Positions 14,555 to 23,750 of a DNA stretch of 35,329 nt are shown one piece after another (the stretch's first letter is position 1; every line of letters starts with the position of its first letter). The position numbers and the translations under genes were made by a program. This DNA comes from an uncultured Bermanella sp. (GTDB lineage Bacteria; Pseudomonadota; Gammaproteobacteria; Pseudomonadales; Oceanobacteraceae), in contig CAJXRF010000060.1 of the NCBI GenBank assembly GCA_913058575.1, positions 1 through 35,329 of the forward strand, in the 5' to 3' direction. A model generated the notes under the pieces. The model saw only the letters and a program-made list of their open reading frames with translations, made no database searches and had not been told where the DNA came from.

Positions 14555-16897
14555 CTATGATGTTAAAAGGCTCAAATCCTTGGGTAGGGTTAGTTTAAAA
14601 GCTAACCCTGTTTGTGTCTCTAGAATTTCAATTGACCCTTTTAATACTTGGCTGGTTAAATTAAATACCAAGTACATGCCTAACCCTGTTTTTCCTTTGA
14701 TGCCTCGTTGGGTGGTATAAAACGGGTTAAATAAAGTTTGTTTATTTTCAGCGCTTAATCCAACGCCGTTATCTTGGTAAATGATTTCAATGTTGTCATT
14801 GTCCTGTGTGGCATTAATGGTAATTTGATTGTCTTGATCACTTTGGAAAGCGTGGTCAAGGCTATTCGTTACCAGTTGTTCAATGACTTCGAAAATGGCT
14901 TGAGCATAGTGATATATACAAAGCGTTGGCTTGCAGTTTATGGTGACGTTAACCTTTAATTGCCCGATCCTTTCTTGTTGTGTCTGTATAGACTCATTGA
15001 TGAGCGTTATTAAGTGGCTTTCAACTTGTTCGTAATCGGTTTTTAAAATGGTGCTAATTTTAAATTGCTGTATGAGTTCACTAACCTTAGCAAGATTGGC
15101 TTCAGTGAAATCCAAGGACTCCAGTTCCTGCATAATAACGTCTTGAAATAAATCACGGGTTAAGGCTTTTTCGTGATAGCTATCACTGAGCCGTGACACT
15201 AAGTCTCTTATGTGACTTAAGGCGGTCATAGAGCTGCCAAGAGGCGTATTTAGCTCATGACAAATCCCCATGATCAATTGCTCCATCGAGGCCATTCTTT
15301 CTTTAAGGGCTTGCTCTCTCAGGGTTTCATTTTCTTTGCGTTCACTAATGTCTATGAGTGACCCTTCGTAATGCGCTACGGCTTCATCGCTGCCTTTTGA
15401 AGGGCGCATAGATAATGACACCCACAACGCTTTGCCGTCTTTACGTTTTAGTTGCTCTTCAAAGTCAATGACGCGTCCATTGACTCTCAACAGCTTTAAC
15501 AATCTGGCCGGCATATTCGGGTCATGGGCTAATAACTCGATATTAGCCGCAACCGGCGATGCCATGAGAGATGCGTTGGATGGGTAGCCCAGTATTTGCG
15601 TGAAGGCGCTATTGACGGATATTAACTGCCCGTTTTTTTTAACTTGGAAGTTACCCGATAACGAATCACTGTACAGGTCAGCATAACGTCTAAGGTTTTT
15701 AATGTTTTCTTTTTGGGCGAATAAACGCTCTTTTTTGGCGGTATCGATGCGCTGGGCTAATGCCAGTGACAACACCACCATTTCAATGAAAAAACCAATT
15801 TGATAGGCATGTTGGGTAAAGAAATTGGTGGGCAGTAAGCCTAAACTTTTCAAATTATTGCTCATTAAGCCCACGCTAAAAAGCAGTACTGCCACGGTAA
15901 AGTAAATGGCAGAGCGATCTCCCTTTAAGGAAAGGTGTAACCCTAAAAGTAATGAAGAGCCGTTAACTATGAGTGCAAAAATAACTTCTACCGGCACGAT
16001 GATGTGATAAGGCAGAATGATCGCCAATAGAGGCAGGGGTAAAACACAGTAAAACAAGCCTAAGAAATACTGGCGATACCAGGTTTTAACTTTCATTATA
16101 TTTAATAATTCAAACATGAACATTAAAGAGGTGGCTTGAATTAAGGCATTAAAAAACGGGAAAACTAAGGTGTTTAAGTGTGGAGTTGATGGCCATAATA
16201 CTTGAAACGCAAAGCCATCATAGCTGTTGGATACCACCATCATGGCAAAGGCGTTGACCACATAAAGAGCATAAAGCCGGTCGCGAATAGCAATGTAAAT
16301 AAATAAGTTGTAAATCAACATCAGCCATAAAATGCCCGATACCCAGCCTCTTAAAAATATACTGTCATTATTATGATCAACAAACACCTCATTAGAAGAA
16401 AACAATAAGGGTACTTCTAATGCTCCTTGGCTTTCGACGCGCAAAAATACACTGAGTGTTTGCTGAGCTTTTAAAGGGTATGCAAACACAAAATCAATGT
16501 GGTTCACCGCACGAGTATCAAAGTCTCTAAGGTCACCTGTTTGGTAGGTTTCATAGGGTGAGTTATTGATAAAGCTGTAGTGATCTAAGAAATCTAATAG
16601 GGGGTAGGGGATGTGTAATACGTAATCGCCGTCTTGATTGGCTTGTACGGTGAATTTAAGCCACAGGCTGGCATCTTGAAAACCAAAGTTAATGGAATTA
16701 CCGGTGATGGGTTGCCAGCTCTGTGATTCCCTAACCCGTTTAATATCCCATGTTTTAGATGAATCAAACAGAAAATCCACTTCCTGAATGAGGTGATAAT
16801 AGCGAGAGTCATCAACGTGTATGACGCTATTACCACAGCTTATAGAAGGCAGAAAAGCCATTAAGCATGCCATGAGCCAAAGAGCCTTTACATTCAC
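14555..16897 (-). CDS. 7TM-DISM sensor histidine kinase with PAS domain
   Basis: A 780-residue hybrid-membrane sensor kinase. Order: signal peptide (about 1-21), periplasmic 7TMR-DISMED2 sensing domain (about 25-175, with SLWLKFTV), seven-helix 7TM-DISM block (about 185-385), a short coiled coil, a PAS domain (about 408-520, ending SLIDISERKE), then HisKA with GICHELNTPLGSS (His547), and a HATPase domain with ELVTNSLDHAF, DNGVGL, FNPFYTT and GLGMYL boxes. The periplasmic fold is carbohydrate-binding-like, so a soluble extracellular ligand is likely. The GTG at 16897 is preferred because it is 5 nt from GGAG; an upstream GTG at 16903 overlaps that site. No receiver domain or response regulator is adjacent, so it is an orphan whose partner lies elsewhere. 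Confidence 0.9.
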   Translation of the reverse strand: MNVKALWLMACLMAFLPSISCGNSVIHVDDSRYYHLIQEVDFLFDSSKTWDIKRVRESQSWQPITGNSINFGFQDASLWLKFTVQANQDGDYVLHIPYPLLDFLDHYSFINNSPYETYQTGDLRDFDTRAVNHIDFVFAYPLKAQQTLSVFLRVESQGALEVPLLFSSNEVFVDHNNDSIFLRGWVSGILWLMLIYNLFIYIAIRDRLYALYVVNAFAMMVVSNSYDGFAFQVLWPSTPHLNTLVFPFFNALIQATSLMFMFELLNIMKVKTWYRQYFLGLFYCVLPLPLLAIILPYHIIVPVEVIFALIVNGSSLLLGLHLSLKGDRSAIYFTVAVLLFSVGLMSNNLKSLGLLPTNFFTQHAYQIGFFIEMVVLSLALAQRIDTAKKERLFAQKENIKNLRRYADLYSDSLSGNFQVKKNGQLISVNSAFTQILGYPSNASLMASPVAANIELLAHDPNMPARLLKLLRVNGRVIDFEEQLKRKDGKALWVSLSMRPSKGSDEAVAHYEGSLIDISERKENETLREQALKERMASMEQLIMGICHELNTPLGSSMTALSHIRDLVSRLSDSYHEKALTRDLFQDVIMQELESLDFTEANLAKVSELIQQFKISTILKTDYEQVESHLITLINESIQTQQERIGQLKVNVTINCKPTLCIYHYAQAIFEVIEQLVTNSLDHAFQSDQDNQITINATQDNDNIEIIYQDNGVGLSAENKQTLFNPFYTTQRGIKGKTGLGMYLVFNLTSQVLKGSIEILETQTGLAFKLTLPKDLSLLTS

Positions 16898-17127
16898 ACT
16901 CACTCCAATACTTTGCCCATGTTTATTGGGTTAATAATAGCATAGCGGTGTCTTTAGTCGGTGATAGGGGGCGCAATTGAAGGTTTTGTTTACTGTTTGT
17001 CTTAGGAGTTTAAATACCGCTTTAAATAATTGTCTTAAAGTAAGGGTTATTTGGGGCTTATTGAAAATTCCCTGTGTATAGGGATTATTTGCTATCTTGT
17101 TGTTCATTTTATATTTAGGAATCAGTA

Positions 17128-17427
17128 ATGGCGCATGAAATTTTAGTGGGGCTTGAAGTGTTAGATGACGAAAAATATCGGCAATACCGAGCGGCCATGA
17201 TGCCAATATTGGCTCAATATCAAGGGGCGTTTGGTTATGATTTTACAGTGTCTAAGGTATTAAAATCCCCTACACAAGAGCCCATTAACCGTGTATTTAC
17301 ACTGTGTTTTCCCAATGCCAATAATATGGATAGCTTTTTTAGTGACGCTGAATATTTAACCGTTAAAGCACTCTATTTTACTGATTCAGTGGCCAGCACC
17401 ACTATTATTTCAAGCTATGAGAAGTAA
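17128..17427 (+). CDS. DUF1330-like small protein
   Basis: A 99-residue soluble protein resembling DUF1330, a dimeric ferredoxin-like alpha/beta fold. LVGLEVLDDEKYRQYRAAM at the N-terminus, a central FTVSKV strand, and the C-terminal FFSDAEYLTVKALYF follow the family pattern of strand, helix, F-x-D-x-x-Y. The ATG is preceded by AGGA at an acceptable distance. It is divergent from the sensor kinase with about 230 bp between them, where an imperfect palindrome around CCCT-GTGTAT-AGGG (17069-17082) lies. Its function is not known and family assignment is moderate. Confidence 0.6.
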   Translation: MAHEILVGLEVLDDEKYRQYRAAMMPILAQYQGAFGYDFTVSKVLKSPTQEPINRVFTLCFPNANNMDSFFSDAEYLTVKALYFTDSVASTTIISSYEK

Positions 17428-17485
17428 CGGGTAAATACGGTTTTTCAGGAAAATAATAAATCTGTACATTTGTCTGCTAAATAAG

Positions 17486-17526
17486 GCAATCATTGATTGC
17501 TTGGTGAGCAAAAACTGCATTATGAT
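17486..17526 (+). promoter_or_regulatory. Promoter with palindrome at its -35
   Basis: TTGCTT at 17497-17502, an 18-bp spacer and TATGAT at 17521-17526 form a plausible sigma-70 promoter 62 bp before the gene at 17589. A palindrome GCAATCA-T-TGATTGC at 17486-17500 overlaps the -35, as a repressor or activator site might. Confidence 0.45.
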
Positions 17527-17588
17527 CCTGCTCCTGCATTTTCCTTAAAGGAAGAAGTGGCAACCAATAAAAATAAGAGCAAGACATT

Positions 17589-17864
17589 ATGGACCACATA
17601 GACACGGCTTTAATGGGCGCATTTACAAACTACCGTTTAAGTAAAGATGATGGCCTTCCCTTACGTGAATATTTACTAAAATATAAAGGCAATGTGGCCA
17701 AGCTAAGAGAGATACAAGAAAAGTCGTTTGCCATGGTGGGCGAATATTTACAGCGCCAGCCCACCTTTGACGCCCATGCGTTTGGCTGGCTTGAAACCCT
17801 TATTAAGGTTCTCGAAGACATTAAATACGGCGAGGACCCCCGTCATAATTCATGTAAACGTTAA
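17589..17864 (+). CDS. Unrecognised small soluble protein
   Basis: A 91-residue protein I do not recognise. It is mostly helical, with a basic central part (LLKYKGNVAKLREIQEK) and an acidic-to-basic tail, and has no signal peptide, membrane segment or cysteine motif apart from one Cys near the end. The ribosome site is weak (AAGAGCAAGA). A plausible promoter lies just upstream. Codon use looks like that of its neighbours, which supports a real gene. It precedes the transglutaminase-like gene by about 120 bp on the same strand. Confidence 0.5.
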   Translation: MDHIDTALMGAFTNYRLSKDDGLPLREYLLKYKGNVAKLREIQEKSFAMVGEYLQRQPTFDAHAFGWLETLIKVLEDIKYGEDPRHNSCKR

Positions 17865-17985
17865 TATCTGATGGCTTAGCAATCTCGCCATTATTGGTAT
17901 GAATAATGTGCCAACGTAGCAGGTTTATACAAGTTCATAGCAGGTGCAAAGAGTAGGCTTGGTTCATCTTAATTAGGAGGTGACC

Positions 17986-18738
17986 ATGCCATTGCCCATC
18001 ACTCAAACGCCGCTCCAGCCTCAATCCCCTTATCTTGTTAGTACTGAAATGCTGGACTTTGAAAGCCCTGCCATTCAAGCGCTTATTGCTGAGCAGAAAT
18101 GGCGCAGCTTAAAGCCTTTTGATGCCATTGGTGCCGTGTATGACTATGTGCGCGACCAAATGGCTTTTGGTTACAATAAATCAGATACCTTGAAAGCCAG
18201 CAATGTTTTGAAAGACGGTTATGGGCAATGCAACACCAAGGGGACATTATTAATGGCGTTGCTGCGGGCCCTTGGTATTGAATGCCGCCTTCACGGTTTT
18301 ACGATTTTTAATGCCTTACAAAAAGGCGCTATTCCAAACTATTTATTTGTATTGGCCCCTAAGCGCATTATTCATAGCTGGGTGGAAGTGAAGCTTAATG
18401 GTCAATGGCTTAATCTTGAAGGTTACATTATTGACCAAGCGTACTTAACTCAAGTACAGGCCACCTTCGCAGGTCAATGCCAATCGTTTAGTGGTTACGG
18501 TATTGCCACGCCCTGTTTGGCCGCGCCCAATGTGCACTGGCAAGGGCAGTCTACCTACATTCAGAAAGAAGGCATTGCCGATGATTTCGGGGTGTATGAG
18601 CAGCCCGATCAGTTTTATGAGGCCCATGGTACTAATTTGTCAGGACTCAAGCGCTGGCTGTTCGCTTATGGCTTACGCCACCTTATGAATATGAACGTAA
18701 AGCGCATTCGTCAGGGAAAAGTGCTGAAAAGCCATTAA
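17986..18738 (+). CDS. Transglutaminase-like (papain-fold) protein
   Basis: A 250-residue cytosolic protein with a transglutaminase-like core. Cys82 lies in GYGQCNTKGTLLMALLRALG, the usual Cys followed by a helix. His130 lies in IIHSWVEV, and the third residue is probably Glu145 in NLEGYIID. These enzymes act as cysteine peptidases, amidases or transglutaminases. The ATG at 17986 is chosen because a perfect AGGAGG ends 5 nt before it; a GTG two codons upstream overlaps that site. There is no signal peptide. Unlike many bacterial members it has no partner alpha-E or circularly permuted ATP-grasp gene nearby, so its substrate is unknown. Confidence 0.82.
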   Translation: MPLPITQTPLQPQSPYLVSTEMLDFESPAIQALIAEQKWRSLKPFDAIGAVYDYVRDQMAFGYNKSDTLKASNVLKDGYGQCNTKGTLLMALLRALGIECRLHGFTIFNALQKGAIPNYLFVLAPKRIIHSWVEVKLNGQWLNLEGYIIDQAYLTQVQATFAGQCQSFSGYGIATPCLAAPNVHWQGQSTYIQKEGIADDFGVYEQPDQFYEAHGTNLSGLKRWLFAYGLRHLMNMNVKRIRQGKVLKSH

Positions 18739-18768
18739 TGAAACCTAAAAACCAATAAAACTCTTTTC

Positions 18769-18784
18769 TTGACTGTTTGGTCAG
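18769..18784. promoter_or_regulatory. TetR-like palindrome upstream of the molybdenum hydroxylase operon
   Basis: TTGACTGTTTGGTCAG is an imperfect palindrome of the TGAC-N6-GTCA type often bound by TetR-family regulators. It lies about 200 bp before the operon. No TetR gene is in the window. TTGACT could also serve as a -35. Confidence 0.35.
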
Positions 18785-18859
18785 GTTATATTGCGCCCGC
18801 CTAGAATAATCGTGTTAATAACGGGCAATTTAGTGCAGTTTCAGCCAAAGCTGCTTGAA

Positions 18860-18881
18860 TTAAAAAGTGTTCACTTTTTAA
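18860..18881. promoter_or_regulatory. 22-bp perfect palindrome, candidate operator
   Basis: TTAAAAAGTG-TT-CACTTTTTAA has perfect 10-bp arms with a 2-bp centre. It lies just upstream of the TTGTAA/TATGTT promoter candidate for the oxidoreductase operon, a usual place for an operator. A terminator for the upstream gene is less likely because the stem is A+T-rich. Confidence 0.5.
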
Positions 18882-18894
18882 ACTGCAAGATAAT

Positions 18895-18922
18895 TTGTAA
18901 TAGTCTAAACGTCTCCTATGTT
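18895..18922 (+). promoter_or_regulatory. Candidate sigma-70 promoter of the molybdenum hydroxylase operon
   Basis: TTGTAA, a 16-bp spacer and TATGTT lie about 57 bp before the first start codon. A looser inverted repeat, TGCATTA at 18922-18928 and TAATGCA at 18941-18947, sits over the likely transcription start. Confidence 0.4.
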
Positions 18923-18978
18923 GCATTACTCACGTATAAATAATGCACCTTGGATGACAGGAAACCCCAGAGGAGCTT

Positions 18979-21831
18979 ATGGTAGATCAGGTCGGTAACA
19001 GCGAAGAACTTCCGCGCAGAAAGTTTATTAAGCAGTGTGTGGTAGCTGGTGTAACCCTGTATACCGCACCCTTGGTTTTGTCATTAAATGAAGCGGTGGC
19101 ACAAGCGTCTAACTCTAGCCAGGTTTTAGGGTACAAAGCCCCCAAGTTTCGCCTAGATGGCATTGCCAAAGTCACTGGTCAAAAAGTATACGGCCGAGAC
19201 TTTCGTGCCCAAGACATGGCCGGCTGGCCAAAAGAACAGGCCTACGGGTTTGTGATACGCGCCACCAAGGTCGACCACACCTTTTCCCATGTGGATTTAA
19301 CCGATATCCCCGAAAACGCTCAGCCATTTAAAGTGATTTTGGCGGAAGATTTAGTTAAACAAAAATTAGAATTACCGCCATTTTTTGGCAATGACATGCT
19401 GGTGGCTAAAAATGCCGCGCCACAGTATTACGGTCACGCGGTGGCCATTTTATTATTTGAAAACTTTGACCAATTTAAAGAAGCTAAATTAAAGCTGCAG
19501 TTTAATGACAATGTGGTGCGTTACGGAAAATCCACTAAGCCATTCACCAGCAACCCATACGCCGCATGGCGAATTGTTCGTGAAGAAGGTAAGCAAGGTG
19601 CGTCGGGCAAAGACAAGTACTCACCCTTGCAAGATGGATTGTTTTTCCCAAGCTACCAGCGCCGCATGCCAGTTTGGAAAGGAGACCCTAATCAAGCGGG
19701 CAGTGTCAGTGAACGTGGCTTGTATTATGGCAATGAAGTGCAACAGAAAATGCAAAAAAATGCCGACGACTGGCTGATCATTGACGAGCAATACACCTCG
19801 CAAAGTGTTGACCCTATGATGATGGAACCCGAAGCCTTTAATGGTTTCTGGGAAGAAGCCACTAAAACCCTACACGTGGTGGCCACCAGTCAGTCTCCTC
19901 ACGATTACCAAGAGCAAGTGGCTGAAATTTTAGCCCACAGTAAGATGGGTCATTCCATTAAAAATATTGTGGTGCACAGTGCTTATGTAGGCGGTGCCTT
20001 TGGTGCTAAAGATCATTCTATTTTCCCTTATTACGGCACCATCGCCGCTTTGTTCTCAGAAGGCCGTCCTCTTTACTTAGCCAACGACCGGTTTGAGCAA
20101 TTTCAGGCAGGCTTGAAGCGTCACCCATTTATCATGGATAACAAGTTGGCCTTTGATAAAAAAACCGGCCAATTGCAAGGCTTACACAGCAAAATGAATT
20201 TAGATGGGGGCGGGCGCAGTAACTTCAGTAGCGCCATTGCCATGGTAGGGGCCAGTGCCATTCAGGGTATTTATTATTTACCTCGTAATGACATTCAAGC
20301 CACGGCTCACCAAAGTAACAACGTTGACTGCGGCTCCATGCGGGGCTTTGGTACATTGCAAACCATGTCGTCCATGGAAATGATGCTTAATGAAGCGGCT
20401 CAAAAGTTAGATATGGACCCCATTGAGTTGCGTGAAAAAAATATCATGAAAACGGGTTTCCGCAATACTCAGGGCGCCATTCCTAATGGTGAATTACGTT
20501 ACGGGGAAATTTTAGAAAAGGCCAAGCAGCACACCATGTGGACGCAGCGTGCAGCGCGTAAACAAGAATTTGAAAAAAACAATCCGCATATGTTGTTCGG
20601 TACCGGCTTTGGTATTGCCACAAAAGATTATGGCACCGGTGCTGCGGCTCCTAGTTCCGCTGTGCGCATTAGCCCAGAAGGCAAAATTGAGTTAGACATT
20701 GTCTTCATGGAAATGGGCACCGGCACACAAACTTCGCAAGCAGTATCGGTGGGTAAATTCCTAGGCTCTACTGCGCATCAAGTGAACCTTGCTAAAATGG
20801 ATAGTTGGGCTGCGTTAAAGCAGTTTCAAACCGACAACCCTTATATTACTTCCCAAGCTCGTCAAGATGAGATGGCGCAAAATCCGCAGTGGACACCCGT
20901 AGTGGCCATGGCGTCCAGTGCTTCCATGTCGTCTTATTTTCAAACCCATACCAGTCATGGCGCTGCCCGCGTTTTATACCGCTACGGTTTGTGGCCAGCG
21001 GCGCAACATATTTGGAGCGGCTCCACAGAGAAGGTGGCCAATAAACGCATTAGCTTTAAAGATATAGAGCTTGCCAAATGGAAAGATGAAATGCTTACCA
21101 TGCCAGGTAAACCATCTTTGCCGTTAGCGCAGTTGGCAGCGAAAGCCCACGAGCTGGGCCTAGTAACTGGGGTAATGACCCACGCGTTTAACCGTTGGTC
21201 TTGGGCTGATGCGCAATTTAGCATTTTAGGCAATAAAGAAACCCTAGAGCTAGACGGCTTAGCGTTGCAGTACGGCAACGGCGCCGATAAACGTCGTAAA
21301 AATTTAATGAAGAGCCATGGTTATCATTTAATTAACCGCCAAAAAATGAATTACCCAGCAACGGCCATGAATAACGCCATGGTGACCTATTACGCCCCGT
21401 GCGCCACGCTAGTCGATGTGGCTGTAAATAAAGGCAATGGCAAGGTAGCCGTGGTGAAAACCCATTCGTGGTTAGATTGTGGCACCCCTTTAGTGAGCAA
21501 ATTAGTAGAAGGTCAAATAGAAGGCGGAGTGGCCATGGGCATTGGCCATGCGTTGTTTGAAGAGTTGCCTTTAGGAGAAGAAGGCCCAGGTACCGGACAG
21601 TGGAACTTAAACCGTTACGATTTAGCCAAGGGTAAAGATGTGGGGGTATGGCAACATACTCATACCTTACTTGAGCCTTTAAATGAAAATACCCCAAGTA
21701 AAGGCATAGGCGAAGTGGTGATGATTCCAGTGGTGCCAGCCATTGCTGAAGCGGTTTACCAAGCCACCAACGTACGTTTTAGATCCTTACCCATTACCGC
21801 CAAAAAAGTGAAAGAGGCCTTGCAGTCATGA
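18979..21831 (+). CDS. Tat-exported molybdopterin-binding subunit, xanthine dehydrogenase family
   Basis: The catalytic subunit of a periplasmic molybdenum hydroxylase (isoquinoline oxidoreductase/aldehyde dehydrogenase type, IorB-like), 950 residues. The N-terminus has a Tat signal, PRRKFIKQ, with a hydrophobic stretch to about residue 41. The hammerhead domain follows (APKFRLDGIAKVTG), then molybdopterin-binding segments VGGAFGAKDH, CGSMRGFGTLQ and MEMGTGTQTSQ, and near the end SKGIGE, whose Glu912 is in the place of the catalytic base. The ATG follows AGAGGAG. The next two genes encode its 2Fe-2S and triheme cytochrome partners. The substrate (aldehyde or N-heterocycle) cannot be read from sequence. 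No MoCo chaperone of the XdhC/MobA type is in this window. Confidence 0.92.
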   Translation: MVDQVGNSEELPRRKFIKQCVVAGVTLYTAPLVLSLNEAVAQASNSSQVLGYKAPKFRLDGIAKVTGQKVYGRDFRAQDMAGWPKEQAYGFVIRATKVDHTFSHVDLTDIPENAQPFKVILAEDLVKQKLELPPFFGNDMLVAKNAAPQYYGHAVAILLFENFDQFKEAKLKLQFNDNVVRYGKSTKPFTSNPYAAWRIVREEGKQGASGKDKYSPLQDGLFFPSYQRRMPVWKGDPNQAGSVSERGLYYGNEVQQKMQKNADDWLIIDEQYTSQSVDPMMMEPEAFNGFWEEATKTLHVVATSQSPHDYQEQVAEILAHSKMGHSIKNIVVHSAYVGGAFGAKDHSIFPYYGTIAALFSEGRPLYLANDRFEQFQAGLKRHPFIMDNKLAFDKKTGQLQGLHSKMNLDGGGRSNFSSAIAMVGASAIQGIYYLPRNDIQATAHQSNNVDCGSMRGFGTLQTMSSMEMMLNEAAQKLDMDPIELREKNIMKTGFRNTQGAIPNGELRYGEILEKAKQHTMWTQRAARKQEFEKNNPHMLFGTGFGIATKDYGTGAAAPSSAVRISPEGKIELDIVFMEMGTGTQTSQAVSVGKFLGSTAHQVNLAKMDSWAALKQFQTDNPYITSQARQDEMAQNPQWTPVVAMASSASMSSYFQTHTSHGAARVLYRYGLWPAAQHIWSGSTEKVANKRISFKDIELAKWKDEMLTMPGKPSLPLAQLAAKAHELGLVTGVMTHAFNRWSWADAQFSILGNKETLELDGLALQYGNGADKRRKNLMKSHGYHLINRQKMNYPATAMNNAMVTYYAPCATLVDVAVNKGNGKVAVVKTHSWLDCGTPLVSKLVEGQIEGGVAMGIGHALFEELPLGEEGPGTGQWNLNRYDLAKGKDVGVWQHTHTLLEPLNENTPSKGIGEVVMIPVVPAIAEAVYQATNVRFRSLPITAKKVKEALQS

Positions 21832-21913
21832 TGAAAAATATGACCCATATGCAAAACATTAATAATGCCTTTTCAGTTTTAAAAACCCAGAAAATTAAGG
21901 GGTTAAAGTAATC

Positions 21914-22447
21914 ATGAGCCAAACCATAAATATGAACATCAACGGCCAACAAATTGGCCCGGTTGAAGTCAGCGATCACACCATGATGATTGAATTTTTA
22001 CACGAAAAACTGAATTTAACCGGCACCAAATTTGGTTGTGGCGCCGGGGTGTGTCATGCCTGCGTGGTACTGGTAGACAATGAAGATGGCACCACCAGTG
22101 TCGAGCGCAGTTGCATTTCTGGTGCGGGTTATTTTGATGGTAAAAAAGTACGTACCGTTGAAGGGCATGCAAAAACCAACGAGCAAGGGGAGGTGAGTGA
22201 ATTATCTCCCGTGCAACAAGCATTTTTAGAGCATTACAGTTTTCAATGTGGTTGGTGTACGTCGGGCTTTGTCAATACCGCCACGGCTTTGGTAGAAAAA
22301 CTCGCTAAGAATCCTATCAATAAAGACCAGGTAGAAAAAACCGTTGAAGATGCGTTGCAAGATAATATTTGCCGCTGCACCGGTTACGTAAAATACTACC
22401 AAGCGGTAAAAGAGTTAATTCTAAAAACCCCTGGGTTAACGGTATAG
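21914..22447 (+). CDS. [2Fe-2S] subunit of the molybdenum hydroxylase
   Basis: A 177-residue iron-sulfur subunit (IorA/CoxS-like). The plant-type ferredoxin cluster is bound by Cys42, Cys47, Cys50 and Cys67 (GCGAGVCHAC, then SC). The C-terminal helical domain binds the second cluster through Cys112 and Cys115 (QCGWCTSGF) and Cys153 and Cys155 (NICRCTGYVKYY). Electrons pass from the Mo centre of the upstream partner through these clusters to the cytochrome encoded next. There is no signal peptide, as expected for a subunit exported by hitch-hiking with the Tat-targeted partner. The gene begins 82 bp after the large subunit and ends 8 bp before the cytochrome gene. Confidence 0.93.
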   Translation: MSQTINMNINGQQIGPVEVSDHTMMIEFLHEKLNLTGTKFGCGAGVCHACVVLVDNEDGTTSVERSCISGAGYFDGKKVRTVEGHAKTNEQGEVSELSPVQQAFLEHYSFQCGWCTSGFVNTATALVEKLAKNPINKDQVEKTVEDALQDNICRCTGYVKYYQAVKELILKTPGLTV

Positions 22448-22455
22448 GAGGCCAC

Positions 22456-23709
22456 ATGAAAAATATAAAAACTTTGTTTGTATGGTTGGCTTTTTTATTG
22501 CTGGCTGCGCAGTTTTCACAGGCGCAAACCGCAAGCCAAGAGCAAATTGAAAAAGGTAAGTATTTAGCGGTGGCAGGTGACTGCATTGCTTGTCATACCG
22601 CACCAGAGGGCATGCCGTTCGCGGGTGGCTTACCCATGCATACCCCATTTGGTGTGTTATACAGCACCAATATTACTCCAGATAAAAACACTGGTATTGG
22701 AAAGTACAGCTACGAGCTGTTTCGCCAAACCATGCACGAAGGCAAAGGCAGTGCAGGGCACTTATATCCTGCCATGCCGTACACCTCTTATACCTTGTTA
22801 ACGGAAGAAGATACCCAAGCTTTGTATGCGTATTTCATGAGCTTGCCCGCTGTGATGCAAGTTAATCGCGATAATGAAATTGCCTTTCCATTTAACTTAC
22901 GTTTTGGTTTAGGGTTTTGGAAAGCATTATTTGCTGAGGACACCAGTTTTGAAAAAGACCCTGATAAAAGCGTGAATTGGAATCGCGGCAATTATTTAGT
23001 GAATGCCCTTGGCCATTGTGGTGAATGCCATACCCCCAGAAACTTTACCATGGAGCTAGATTTAACACGCCCCATGCAAGGCAATGTGATTGCTGGGTTT
23101 GAAGCCAGCGACATAACTCCTGGGCGTTTAATTGCTCAAGGTTGGACGAAACCGGAATTGGCTTCGCTTTTTAAAAATGGCTACAGCGATAAAGGTACCG
23201 TGTTTGGTGAAATGTCCATGGTGGTGTATCACAGTTTAAGTCGCTTAAATGAGAGTGACATGAATGCCGTGACCAGCTACTTGTTAGACAGTGATAAACC
23301 GGTTGAAGCAAAACCCATTATTGCACGCACGCCAGATAAAAAAGCCGCAGGTCATAATACCTATGTAAATATGTGTTCAGGCTGTCACGGCTTAGAAGGG
23401 CAAGGTAAGCCGAAAATAGCCCCTGCCATGCAAAGCAATGCCACCATTAATCGCCCAAGTTTATACAACAGTGTGGCGGTTTTATTACGAGGCATTCCCA
23501 GTCAAAAATACAATGCCACCACTGCTTTTTACGCAATGGACTCATTTGAAGAATTATCTAACCAAGAAATGGCTGATTTAATAAATTACATGCGCAAAGC
23601 TTGGACCGATGAGTCTCCAAATGTCACCGCCGATCAAGTGTCGCGTATTCGTGATGAATTAGAAGGAGATGGTTTGATTGGTGTGGGGTCTGGGCACGCT
23701 GAGTTTTAA
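22456..23709 (+). CDS. Triheme cytochrome c electron acceptor subunit
   Basis: A 417-residue periplasmic cytochrome c with three haem sites: CIACH (Cys43-His47), CGECH (188-192) and CSGCH (307-311). It resembles the cytochrome subunits of membrane-bound alcohol and gluconate dehydrogenases, which pass electrons to the quinone pool or an oxidase. The ATG at 22456 is chosen because AGGAGG lies 4 nt before it and it begins a clean signal peptide (MKNIKTLFVWLAFLLLA, cleaved near AQA). The frame is open further upstream but only over the 2Fe-2S gene. It is the third gene of the operon and probably carries electrons from the molybdenum hydroxylase to the respiratory chain. Confidence 0.93.
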   Translation: MKNIKTLFVWLAFLLLAAQFSQAQTASQEQIEKGKYLAVAGDCIACHTAPEGMPFAGGLPMHTPFGVLYSTNITPDKNTGIGKYSYELFRQTMHEGKGSAGHLYPAMPYTSYTLLTEEDTQALYAYFMSLPAVMQVNRDNEIAFPFNLRFGLGFWKALFAEDTSFEKDPDKSVNWNRGNYLVNALGHCGECHTPRNFTMELDLTRPMQGNVIAGFEASDITPGRLIAQGWTKPELASLFKNGYSDKGTVFGEMSMVVYHSLSRLNESDMNAVTSYLLDSDKPVEAKPIIARTPDKKAAGHNTYVNMCSGCHGLEGQGKPKIAPAMQSNATINRPSLYNSVAVLLRGIPSQKYNATTAFYAMDSFEELSNQEMADLINYMRKAWTDESPNVTADQVSRIRDELEGDGLIGVGSGHAEF

Positions 23710-23750
23710 TTTAATGTAAGTCCGTTAATAGAGTACTCATAAAAGGAGAG

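Noticed and set aside
16931-17206. 91-codon minus-strand frame between the kinase and the DUF1330-like gene
   Set aside because: It overlaps the start of the DUF1330-like gene, has no ribosome site, and its composition is not protein-like.
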